Below, piece by piece: positions 20,101 through 25,273 of a stretch of 64,000 nucleotides of DNA. The stretch lies in NCBI RefSeq assembly GCF_001423125.1, contig NZ_LMNW01000023.1:1199-65198 (forward strand). The letters are read 5' to 3'. This DNA is from Duganella sp. Leaf126 (lineage in GTDB: Bacteria > Pseudomonadota > Gammaproteobacteria > Burkholderiales > Burkholderiaceae_D). Below the pieces are notes generated by a model. That model had not been told where the DNA came from. It made no database searches and saw only the letters and a program-made list of their open reading frames with translations. How positions within the stretch are numbered: the first letter of the stretch is position 1; each line of letters begins with the position of its first letter. The position numbers and the translations under genes are program-made.

Positions 20101-21677
20101 TGCGGCGTCGCTGCCGCCTGACGCTCGATCAACCGGTGCACCGGCTGCGCCGGCGCGTAGCCGACCGGGCAGCGGCTCCAGGCCAGCAGCGCATCGCGCT
20201 CGGCCGTCTCGTGAAGTTCCATTGCGCCGACCGTACGCTCCGGGTGCGCAACCAGGGCGTGCAGCACCGCCACGTAGTGCCGCGCCAGGCGTGCGATGGT
20301 CGCCGGCGCGAACAGTTCCACCGCGTAGGCGAAGCTGGCCGACAAGGTGCCGTCGGCGCGTTCCTGGGTATCGAGCGTCAGTTCGAACTTGGCTGCCTGG
20401 CGCCCCGTCTCGTAGGGCGTGGCGGTCAGCCCGGCCAGCCGCACCTCGCCGCGCCGATCGAGGTGCTGGTGATTGAACAAGACCTGGAACAGCGGCGGAT
20501 GACTGAGGCTGCGCTCCGGCTGCAGGGCATCGACCAGCACATCGAACGGCAGTTCCTGGTGGGCCTGGGCGCCCAGGGCGGCGTCGCGCACCTTCTCCAG
20601 CAGCTGCGCCAGCGGCGTGCGGCCATCGACGCGGGTGTCGATGACCAGGGTATTGACGAAAAAACCGACCACGGCTTCGGTTTCGACACGATTGCGATTG
20701 GCCATCGGCACGCCGACACGCAGGCTGTGCTGGCCAGTGTGCCGGTACAGCAGCGCCTTGAAGGCGGCCAGCAGCAGCATGAACACCGTCGCTCCCTGCC
20801 GCTGCGCGCTGGCATGGAGCTGTGCGCCGAGCGCAGGCGGAACGGTGAAGTCGAAGCGCGCGGCGCGATATGCAGGCTGCGCGCTGCGCGGATGATCGAC
20901 CGGCGGCAACAGCACCGGGTGCTCGTCGCCGAGACGCGTTTTCCAGTACGCCAGTTGCACGTCACGCTCGCCGGCATCGAGCCAGTTGCGCTGCCATACC
21001 GCGTGATCGGCATACTGGATTGGCAACGGCGCCAGCGCTGCGGTACGCCGCTCCAGCCGTGCCTGATACAGCGCACCGAATTCCTCGATCACCAGCTGGA
21101 TCGACCAGCCGTCGGATACGATGTGGTGCATGACCACCAGCAGCACGTGCTCGTCGTCGTCGAGCCGCACCAGCTGGACGCGCACCAGCGGCGCACGGGC
21201 CAGGTCGAACGGCGCCTGGTTGAAGTCATCGGTAATCTGCGCCAGCCGTGCTTCGCGCTCGCCACGGTCGGCGAGCGTGCGCAGATCGGCATGCCGGATC
21301 GGCACGGGCAGCGGATCGGCGATCTGCTGATCGGCCAAGCCATCGGCATCGGCCACAAAAAAGGTGCGCAGCGCTTCGTGCCGTGCCACCAGGGCGTCGA
21401 ACGCATGCTGGACGGCGTCGGTATCGAGCGCCCCGCGCAGGCGCAGACCGCCCGCGATGTGGTAGGCGCTGCCGGCCGGATCGAGCTGCCACAGGAACCA
21501 TAGCCGCTGCTGCGCGAACGACAACGGTGCGCGTGCGATTGCCGTCCTACGCGGCGGAATGGGCAGCTGCGACTGCGTGATGCCCTGCTCGGTCATCTTT
21601 TTGTGGAAGGCGCGGCGCTGTTCGGGCGTCAGCGCACCGAAGCGCTGGGCCAGCTGTAAGGCGAGATCGGTTTGCAT
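8145..21677 (-). CDS. Terminal siderophore NRPS, C-A-T-E-C-A-T-E-C-A-T-TE
   Basis: 4510 aa, three modules. Module 1: C (HHIVSDGWS at 184-192, LCL type), A (about 510-1025), T (LGGDS, about 1075), E (about 1135-1560). Module 2: C (DCL type, LYPLSPMQAGMLFHS about 1600; HHLLLDGWS about 1726), A (about 2045-2535), T (LGGDS), E (about 2645-3060). Module 3: C (DCL, about 3100), A (about 3560-4140), T (LGGHS about 4185), thioesterase (about 4260-4510; GWSLG near 4326, GGASH). Manual reading of the ten specificity residues (GrsA numbering) gives D-V-W-H-I-S-L-I-D-K for A1, one residue from the Ser code; D-G-E-G-S-G-G-V-T-K for A2; D-G-E-D-H-G-T-V-T-K for A3. D-G-E codes are ones I associate with Lys/Orn-type substrates (moderate certainty). 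The E domains predict D-Ser and a D-residue 2. The only thioesterase in the locus is here, so this protein finishes the peptide. It starts two bases after the C-A-T NRPS stop. Confidence 0.93.
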   Translation of the reverse strand: MQTDLALQLAQRFGALTPEQRRAFHKKMTEQGITQSQLPIPPRRTAIARAPLSFAQQRLWFLWQLDPAGSAYHIAGGLRLRGALDTDAVQHAFDALVARHEALRTFFVADADGLADQQIADPLPVPIRHADLRTLADRGEREARLAQITDDFNQAPFDLARAPLVRVQLVRLDDDEHVLLVVMHHIVSDGWSIQLVIEEFGALYQARLERRTAALAPLPIQYADHAVWQRNWLDAGERDVQLAYWKTRLGDEHPVLLPPVDHPRSAQPAYRAARFDFTVPPALGAQLHASAQRQGATVFMLLLAAFKALLYRHTGQHSLRVGVPMANRNRVETEAVVGFFVNTLVIDTRVDGRTPLAQLLEKVRDAALGAQAHQELPFDVLVDALQPERSLSHPPLFQVLFNHQHLDRRGEVRLAGLTATPYETGRQAAKFELTLDTQERADGTLSASFAYAVELFAPATIARLARHYVAVLHALVAHPERTVGAMELHETAERDALLAWSRCPVGYAPAQPVHRLIERQAAATPQAVALLFGDRVLTYETLNIRANRLAHRLIAEGVGPEVRVGLALQRSVEMVVGLLAVLKSGGAYVPIDPEYPADRIAYMLDDSAVALLLTHAPVLAALPASLPPLLMLDQMPDQAGTGDSTGTGDSTATGDATAANPQIPLAGENLAYVIYTSGSTGRPKGAANRHSALYNRLVWMQQAYRLGADDTVLQKTPFSFDVSVWEFFWPLMYGARLAVAGPGEHRDPEALAALIERHAVTTIHFVPAMLQAFVSGIASTGGDAGSCASLRRVICSGEALPPDLQDRALASLPHIALHNLYGPTEAAIDVTEWDCRAGDAVVPIGRPIANLHTYVLDDSLNLAPAGVAGELYLGGAGLARGYLHRPGLSAERFVPDPFDGHGARLYRTGDLVRWRSDGALEYLGRLDHQIKIRGLRVELGEIESALLRQPGVAEAVVVAQPQPGQQGLRLVAYVSPVTSETPMTLAPAALRSALADCLPDYMVPSAFVAMARLPVNANGKLDRKALPPAQFNVDADTHVPVQGEVETMLASVWCEVLGLAQVGRDDNFFELGGDSILSLQIVARARQAGWKLTPKQLFERQTIAALAPVAQPIAGVTPPCGQVLSDAGGDVPLLPIQHAFFATQIPQRHHWNQSVLLHPRQPLDAAALALALQTVVAHHRALSAQYAQDAQTTDGAWRQLDGPAPAQLLWQSVARDSSEVEALCRAAQRSLDLAQGRLLRAESITVADGSTRLFLVVHHLAVDGVSWRVLLEDLDTAYRAALSGAAAALPPPGASVQAWAARLHQHARSAAVRAELPYWLAVAQAPAAIACAQPQAPNTTRHERSVSLTLDRDATRRLLKQAPAAYRTQVNDLLLTALGRALCRHTGRDEVLVDVEGHGREDLFDDLDIGRTVGWFTSIYPVRLAPLGEPGAALKRVKQSLRDIPARGIGYGLLRYLGEADDRRALAALPPAAVIFNYLGQFDGNFDPQGLWQPARESGGATQDDDAPLGHELAINGQVLDGMLKLTLSYSAARHDAAALAALMDDYRAELCALIGHCCSGAEGATPSDFPLAGLDQARLDALALPLQRVADLYPLSPMQAGMLFHSVYAPQGGAYLNQLRVDIDGLDPSRFAAAWQAVVARHDILRTAFLAQATPPLQWVDRDGGVELAEQDWRSRDDIQADLDALAAADMARGFALDQAPLQRLHLVRTGVHRHHFIWTSHHLLLDGWSTSRLMGELLRHYGGQTLDVHGGRYRDYIAWLQCQDSAASEAHWRALVAPLDAPTRLAGLLARADGPVAPAGHAELAVALTPPESVALAAFARRHRVTVNTVVQAAWAVLLQRLTGQRTVAFGATVAGRPGDLAGAQHLLGLFINTLPVIATPRPELTVAAWLAEVQAQSLSSREHEHTPLVDVQRWAGHGAGGLFDTLVVFENYPVDEALTQAAPDGLAFSAIERREQTSYPLTLAVVQHEAPGLHFGYDRASFDTAGVTVIADGLLSLLRAMSAGPSQRLGALSPGGPAANARLRALAHSDAPAVPYVGVHLRIARHAQRTPDAAAVVLGEVTMSYGELERRANAVAAQLQHLGVGAEQRVGVALERSIETIVALLAVLKAGAAYVPLDPDYPRPRLAYMIADSGMRLLVSSSSVLLRLPDLDGLPVLLIDQAADSVLAATPANGARATPHPHNLAYLIYTSGSTGQPKGVAVAHGPLDMHCVVTAGLYEMGPQSRELHFLSFAFDGAHERWLTTLCAGGALVLRDASLWTPEQTYAALRAQRITNAGFPPAYLRQLAEWAGHDASGPITPVELYSFGGEAMPQAGFDLVCAALKPRFLINGYGPTEAVVTPMVWKVNADAGCASAYAPIGRPVGARSAWVLDDCLNPALPGVPGELYLGGAGLARGYLDRPALTADRFIPDPFDGAGGRLYRTGDLVRWQADGELEYLGRIDHQVKIRGFRIELGEVEAQLLAQDGVAAAVAVAQAGPHGNLRLVAYVAPAGLQPAALKQALAQQLPDYMVPAVIVPLASLPLNANGKVDRAALPAPALLAPADSGDAAPQGAAEQLLARVWCEVLGVAALGRDDNFFELGGDSILSLQIVARVRQAGAIITPRQLFEFQTVAALAPLMQPVAVTPSPPAGGSDTPQGMVPLLPIQAAFFDAGLAKPQHFNQSVLLRADSEVTTDIVAAALAVLVRVHPALSLRFEHGAGGWTQRHGARSAAPLLWQRSATDAAGVEQLCQQAQRSLDLARGELLRAVLIAMADGSQRLLLVVHHLVVDGVSWRILLQDLDVLCRQGVAGAPLRLAPAGTSLQTWSQRLQAYAVSETLRGQLPYWLALAHTPAVLPLADPSGAASGRDAASAVLHLERDVTQRLLKQAPAAYRTQVNDLLLTALGRALCRYTGQHSFLIELEGHGREDLFDDIDLSRTVGWFTSTYPVRLRPHGSLGAALKRVKQELREIPGRGIGYGLLRYLGRGEDRLALAALPSPTVVFNYLGQFDGSFEDDGQWRPATEASGDAQDPDAPLAHELAINGQVFDGRLKMTFSYSRSRHDGAMIATLVDDFGRELAALVAHCCSGEQGVTPSDFPLVALDQVQLDALGLPPGDVADLYPLSPMQAGMLFHSLHTPQGSAYLNQLCVDIDGLDAQRFAGAWRAAAAGHDILRTGFVAGAQAPLQWVSRHGAGDVALLDWRGRDDLDIALAAFAADDLARGFDLARPPLQRLTLIRTSADRHRLVWTNHHLLLDGWSTSRLMGDILRHYHAGPGAPLPGVASAGRYRDYIGWLQRQDGAAAEAFWRAQLAPLTTPTRLSLVLPAPAAAGAAGQGSVGLRLAAGTVSHLAAFARRERVTINTLVQGAWLLLLQRYTGQACVAFGATVAGRPAGVPGADQLLGMFINTLPVVAAPAAGMAVGPWLRALQAQNLAGREFEHTPLYEVQRWAGQGGVALFDSIIVFENYPVDAALRAAEADTLRFTMVGKREETNYPWTLAVTQNDGLSLHADYDRASFDGATAQRILDQLGALIQAMAHSGEARLGALPLLAASQTAALLQAGAHPGGPWNDLPVQAQFGLQAALRPDATALVHGEQTLTYRALNLRANRLAHALIARGAAPEVRIGIAVERSIDMIVGLLAILKTGAAYVPLDPGYPAERLAHMIADSGMTLLLTQGAVLPLLPALPQTVAVQLAEQPSAREHDPAVQTLSQHLAYVIYTSGSTGKPKGVGIAHQALSRHVQVSVGFFGLTAQDRMLQFSTLNFDGFVEQTWPTLCVGAALVLRGPDLWDSETFYQALQRYRITVADLTTAYWSLLAQDFAGRGPRDYGVLRQVHAGGEAMPPEALQAWRQAGMTHIRLLNTYGPTEATVTATTLDCAPYIVPMLPPVSSRAGSPRDLQAPEAAAAEGVEGVAEEAEAAAETAGAAGAAGAAGAAGAAGAAGAAGSVGSLGATGASEASEAAEAASAAAARSPTAPSQMPIGTPLPGRALQVVDAGLALTPAGAAGELCIGGALLARGYLGRPGLTAERFVPDPHGAPGARRYRTGDLVRWRDGQLDYLGRIDHQVKIRGFRVELGEIEAQLLAQPGVREAVVVAQPGSAGLRLVAYISPQREAAQVDELRQALAAVLPDYMQPATIVALARLPLSPAGKVERSALPAPVSPDQDGSDSDHVAPQGELEQALAAIWCTLLQVPRVGRDDNFFALGGHSLLAIRCVVQVNQMLRALYTQDAQALSLADLMSCPTPRLLAARFAASAAGASIGEAWHSLRATGDLPPLFCCPGLLVNAFEFQALAQALGPRQPVHGFISHALGRERWEQTTVQQLAAGYARVIEENTPGGECSLLGWSLGAVLAQETARQLQGRVTVRLVAMIDPVLGQFDRSAAVAPDLDPVRARALLEEWLPRSSMQQRWKQLFARMSADEWAWFVHEQPDPAALPLDGDAVHCQEYLAWSIASHALMVRRHRAGVADATARVWVAQQTADAGVALFDSRAHFTRVAGEQVIGGASHLDIIHAPALWRQLQAALPGASA
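9085..10940 (-). repeat. Long near-identical repeat, copy A (A-T region)
   Basis: The A-T region of the last module of the terminal NRPS is almost identical in DNA to copies near 21860-23610 and 38700-40310. A hand comparison of about 110 bp (from 10441) gives about 95% identity to copy B and about 91% to copy C. All are direct repeats on the same strand. Boundaries are approximate. Confidence 0.7.
9901..9963 (-). repeat. Seven-copy 9-bp tandem repeat (CCTGCTGCT) inside an A domain
   Basis: Seven perfect CCTGCTGCT units on the + strand encode (Ala-Ala-Gly)n on the coding strand, within a longer Ala/Gly/Glu-rich insertion (about 9800-10060). The insertion lies between core A5 (NTYGPTE) and the MPIG/GELCIGG region of the last A domain, probably in a surface loop. 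Because the unit is 9 bp, slippage would keep the frame. Confidence 0.9.
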
Positions 21678-21679
21678 GC

Positions 21680-24600
21680 TCAGAGCGACTCCAGGGTATC
21701 CATGAATGACGCGAGGTCTTCCATCCTCGATTGTTGCGATGGTTGCGATGATGGCGGTCGGAGGGTGGCGATATGGGCGGCCATCAGCGCCAACGACCTG
21801 GTTTCAAAGACGGCGCGCAGTGGCAGCGCGACCGACAGCTGCAGGTTGACACGCGAAACCAGTTGCACGGCCAGCAGCGAATGCCCGCCCAGCGCGAAGA
21901 AATTGTCGTCGCGGCCCACGCGCGGCACGTCCAGCAGCGCGCACCAGATGGCCGCCAGCGCCTGTTCCAGTTCGCCCTGCGGCGTCACGTAAGCGCTGTC
22001 GCTGTGGTCAACCTGGTCGCGCGGCGACAGCGCAGGCAGTGCACTGCGCTCGACCTTGCCGGCCGGGCTCAGCGGCAAGCGCGCCAGCGCCACGATGGCC
22101 GCAGGCTGCATGTAGTCGGGCAGTGTGGCCGCCAGCGCCTGGCGCAATTCGGCCACCTGGGCGTCCTCGCGCTGCGGGCTGATATAGGCCACCAGCTGCA
22201 GGCCGGCGCTGCCCTGCTGCGCCACTACGACCGCTTCGCGCACGCCCGGCTGCGCCAGCAGCTGCGCTTCGATCTCACCGAGCTCCACGCGGAAGCCACG
22301 GATCTTGACCTGGTGATCGATCCGGCCCAGGTAATCGAGCTGGCCGTCACGCCAGCGGACCAGATCGCCCGTGCGGTAACGGCGCGCGCCGGGCACGCCG
22401 TGCGGATCGGGCACAAAACGCTCGGCGGTCAGGCCCGGCCGGCCCAGATAGCCGCGCGCCAGCAGCGCGCCGCCAATGCACAATTCACCGGCCGCACCGC
22501 CCGGCGCCAACGCCAGGCCGGCATCGACCACCTGCAGGGCACGCCCCGGCAGCGGCGTACCGATCGGCATCTGGGACGGGGTTGTAGCCGATCGTGCAGC
22601 GGCTGCGTTTTCTGTTTCTGCTGCTCCGGCTTCTGCCCCTGATGCTACTGCAGCTCCTACTCCGGTTGCTCCGGTTGCTTCAGCGGCTACACCTTCTACC
22701 GTTGCTGCCGCCGCAGCCTCCGGTGCCTGCAAATCCTGCAGCGATCCCGGACGCGCCAAAATCCGCGGCAGCGCCGGCCCGATGTACGGTGCGCAGTCCA
22801 GCGTGGTGGCCGTCACCGTCGCTTCGGTCGGGCCGTAGGTGTTGAGCAGGCGGATGTACGTCATGCCGGCCTGGCGCCACGCCTGCAGCGCTTCGGGCGG
22901 CATCGCTTCGCCACCGGCGTGCACCTGGCGCAGCACCCCGTAATCGCGCGGACCGCGGCCGGCAAAGTCCTGCGCCAGCAGCGACCAGTAGGCGGTCGTG
23001 AGGTCGGCCACCGTGATCCGGTGGCGCTGCAGCGCCTGATAAAACGTTTCGCTGTCCCATAAGTCGGGGCCGCGCAACACCAGCGTGGCGCCGACGCACA
23101 GCGTGGGCCATGTCTGCTCGACGAAGCCGTCGAAATTGAGTGTCGAGAACTGCAGCATGCGGTCCTGCGCGGTCAGCCCGAAGAAACCGACCGAGACCTG
23201 AACATGGCGGGACAAAGCCTGATGGGCGATGCCCACGCCCTTCGGCTTGCCGGTCGAACCCGACGTGTAGATCACATAGGCCAGTTGCTGGCCCAGCGTC
23301 TGCACGGCCGGATCGTGCTCGCGCGCCGACGGCTGCTCCACCAGTTGCACGGCCACGGTCTGCGGCAGCGCCGGCAGCAGCGGCAGCACGGCGCCCTGCG
23401 TGAGCAGCAGCGTCATGCCGCTGTCGGCAATCATGTGCGCCAGGCGCTCGGCCGGATAGCCGGGGTCGAGCGGCACGTAGGCAGCGCCGGTCTTGAGGAT
23501 GGCCAGCAGGCCGACGATCATGTCGATTGAGCGCTCGACCGCGATGCCGATGCGTACCTCGGGCGCGGCGCCGCGCGCGATCAGGGCATGCGCCAGGCGG
23601 TTGGCGCGCAGGTTCAGTGTCCGGTAAGTGAGCTGTGCTTCGCCGTCGATCAGCGCCACGGCATCGGGGTGCCGGGCCGCCTGAGCTGCGAACTGCAGGT
23701 GGACCGGCAGGTCGTTCCAGGGACCGCCCGGATTGCACCCGGTGGCCAGCAATGCGGCCGTGTGCGCCGGCGACATCAGGTCCAGGCCATCGAGCACGGT
23801 ATCGGGCTGCGCCAGCATCGTTGCGAGCACGTCGATGAAGTACGCGCCGATGGCCGCCACCGCTGGCGCATCGAACAAGGCGGTGCGGTATTCGAAGCTG
23901 GCCGTGACGCCGGCGGCGCCCACGGCGATATCGAGCGACAGGTCGAACTTGGCCTCGACCTGCGCTTCCGACACCAGGCTGACGGCCAGGCCATCGAGGA
24001 CCGGCAGTACCGGTGCGGCGCCGTCGTCGTGGCGCATATTGAACAGCACCTGGAACAGCGGGCTGCGCGACAGGTCGCGTTCGACGCGCATGGCGTCGAG
24101 CAGCAGCTCGAACGGCAGTTCCGCATGTTCGAGCGCGGCAAGCGCTTCACCGCGCAGACGGCGGCACAGGCTGCGCGCCGTCAGGCCAGGCGCCAGCCGC
24201 ACCCGGTACACCTGGGTGTTGACAAAAAATCCGATCAGGTCGTGAACTTCGTGGCGGTTACGGCCGGCGTTGGGCACCCCGATGGCAAAGTCGCGCTGGC
24301 CGGACAGCCGGGCCAGCACCAGCTGCCACGCCGCCATCAGCAGCACGAACGGCGTGCAGTGTTCTACACGACAAAAAGCCTGCGCCGCCGCGGCCAGTGC
24401 CGGCGGCAGTGCGACATCATGATGGCCGGCGCGGTTATCGAGCGCGCCGGCCGGCGACGCCGCGGCAGCGCAGGGCGCCGTCGCAACGGCATCGGCGCCC
24501 GGCGCGGTCGGCTGGCTGCGGGCCGGCAGATTCAATGCCGGCTGATTCAATGCCGGCAGGTTCAGCGCGGGCACAGCATCGCCAAGGTAAGCACGCCAGT

Positions 24601-25258
24601 ACGCAAGTTCGGTCTCCAGGCGCGCGCCCTGCAGCGTGCTGCGCTGCCAGCGGGCGTAATCGGCGTACTGCAGGGCCAGCGGCGGCAGGCCGGGGGCACC
24701 TGCCTGCGCGTTGCGGTAGGCTTGGGCCAGGTCGCGGATCAGCACCGGATTGGACCAGGCGTCGGAGACGATGTGATGCATGCTCAGCATCAGTACCGAC
24801 ACCCGGGCGCCGCAGTCGATCAGTACCGCGCGCAGCAAAGGCGCCTGCGCCAGGTTGAACGGCGTGTCCGCTTCGCGTTGCAGGCGCGCTGCCAGCCAGT
24901 CAGCAGTGCCCCGGTCAGGCGCCCGCTCGCGCATCAGCACCAGTTGCGGGTCGGCCACCATGCGCTGCAGCGGCACCCCCTCGTGCTCTTCGAATTGCGT
25001 GCGCAAGACGCCATGTCGCTGCACCAGTGCGCGCAGCGCCGTCTCCAGCGCAGCGCCATCGCATGGTCCTTCGAGGCGGAAAGCGCGGCACACATTGTAG
25101 GCGGTGGACGCCGGTTCGTAGCGCTGCAGGAACCACAGCCGCTGCTGCTGGAACGACAGGGGGCTGGTCTCGCCGTCGGCAACGCCGGGCGCGATGGCGT
25201 CGGCGTGCGCTTGATCGCCCTGCAACAGGGCGCGCAATTGGTCTTGGTTAATGGTCAT
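21680..25258 (-). CDS. Siderophore NRPS, single module C-A-T
   Basis: 1192 aa, one module. C domain about 34-450 with HHIVSDAWS (about 162-170), where Ala replaces the usual Gly of HHxxxDG. A domain about 520-1075, with Y-T-S-G-S-T-G-K-P-K-G near 668 and a specificity reading of D-G-E-D-H-G-T-V-T-K, the same as the last module of the 4510-aa protein and module 2 of the 3097-aa protein. T domain near 1118 (LGGHSLL) and a short tail. There is no E or TE. The A domain carries an Ala/Glu/Gly/Thr-rich insertion of about 60 residues between A5 and the MPIG motif. It lies between the TonB receptor gene (15 bp) and the terminal NRPS gene (2 bp). In a collinear reading it adds residue 4, taking the chain from the interface-A-T protein. 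Confidence 0.9.
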   Translation of the reverse strand: MTINQDQLRALLQGDQAHADAIAPGVADGETSPLSFQQQRLWFLQRYEPASTAYNVCRAFRLEGPCDGAALETALRALVQRHGVLRTQFEEHEGVPLQRMVADPQLVLMRERAPDRGTADWLAARLQREADTPFNLAQAPLLRAVLIDCGARVSVLMLSMHHIVSDAWSNPVLIRDLAQAYRNAQAGAPGLPPLALQYADYARWQRSTLQGARLETELAYWRAYLGDAVPALNLPALNQPALNLPARSQPTAPGADAVATAPCAAAASPAGALDNRAGHHDVALPPALAAAAQAFCRVEHCTPFVLLMAAWQLVLARLSGQRDFAIGVPNAGRNRHEVHDLIGFFVNTQVYRVRLAPGLTARSLCRRLRGEALAALEHAELPFELLLDAMRVERDLSRSPLFQVLFNMRHDDGAAPVLPVLDGLAVSLVSEAQVEAKFDLSLDIAVGAAGVTASFEYRTALFDAPAVAAIGAYFIDVLATMLAQPDTVLDGLDLMSPAHTAALLATGCNPGGPWNDLPVHLQFAAQAARHPDAVALIDGEAQLTYRTLNLRANRLAHALIARGAAPEVRIGIAVERSIDMIVGLLAILKTGAAYVPLDPGYPAERLAHMIADSGMTLLLTQGAVLPLLPALPQTVAVQLVEQPSAREHDPAVQTLGQQLAYVIYTSGSTGKPKGVGIAHQALSRHVQVSVGFFGLTAQDRMLQFSTLNFDGFVEQTWPTLCVGATLVLRGPDLWDSETFYQALQRHRITVADLTTAYWSLLAQDFAGRGPRDYGVLRQVHAGGEAMPPEALQAWRQAGMTYIRLLNTYGPTEATVTATTLDCAPYIGPALPRILARPGSLQDLQAPEAAAAATVEGVAAEATGATGVGAAVASGAEAGAAETENAAAARSATTPSQMPIGTPLPGRALQVVDAGLALAPGGAAGELCIGGALLARGYLGRPGLTAERFVPDPHGVPGARRYRTGDLVRWRDGQLDYLGRIDHQVKIRGFRVELGEIEAQLLAQPGVREAVVVAQQGSAGLQLVAYISPQREDAQVAELRQALAATLPDYMQPAAIVALARLPLSPAGKVERSALPALSPRDQVDHSDSAYVTPQGELEQALAAIWCALLDVPRVGRDDNFFALGGHSLLAVQLVSRVNLQLSVALPLRAVFETRSLALMAAHIATLRPPSSQPSQQSRMEDLASFMDTLESL
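21860..23610 (-). repeat. Long near-identical repeat, copy B (A-T region)
   Basis: A-T region of the single-module NRPS, a close DNA duplicate of copy A. The similarity begins in the T domain and fades upstream of the first A-domain core motif. The linker insertion between A5 and MPIG has diverged in sequence and length compared with copy A. Confidence 0.7.
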
Positions 25259-25273
25259 GGGCAGACGATAGGA

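Noticed and set aside
18345..21503. Open + strand frame of 1052 codons antisense to the first NRPS module
   Set aside because: Same shadow effect: the opposite strand encodes well-defined C and A domains with all core motifs.
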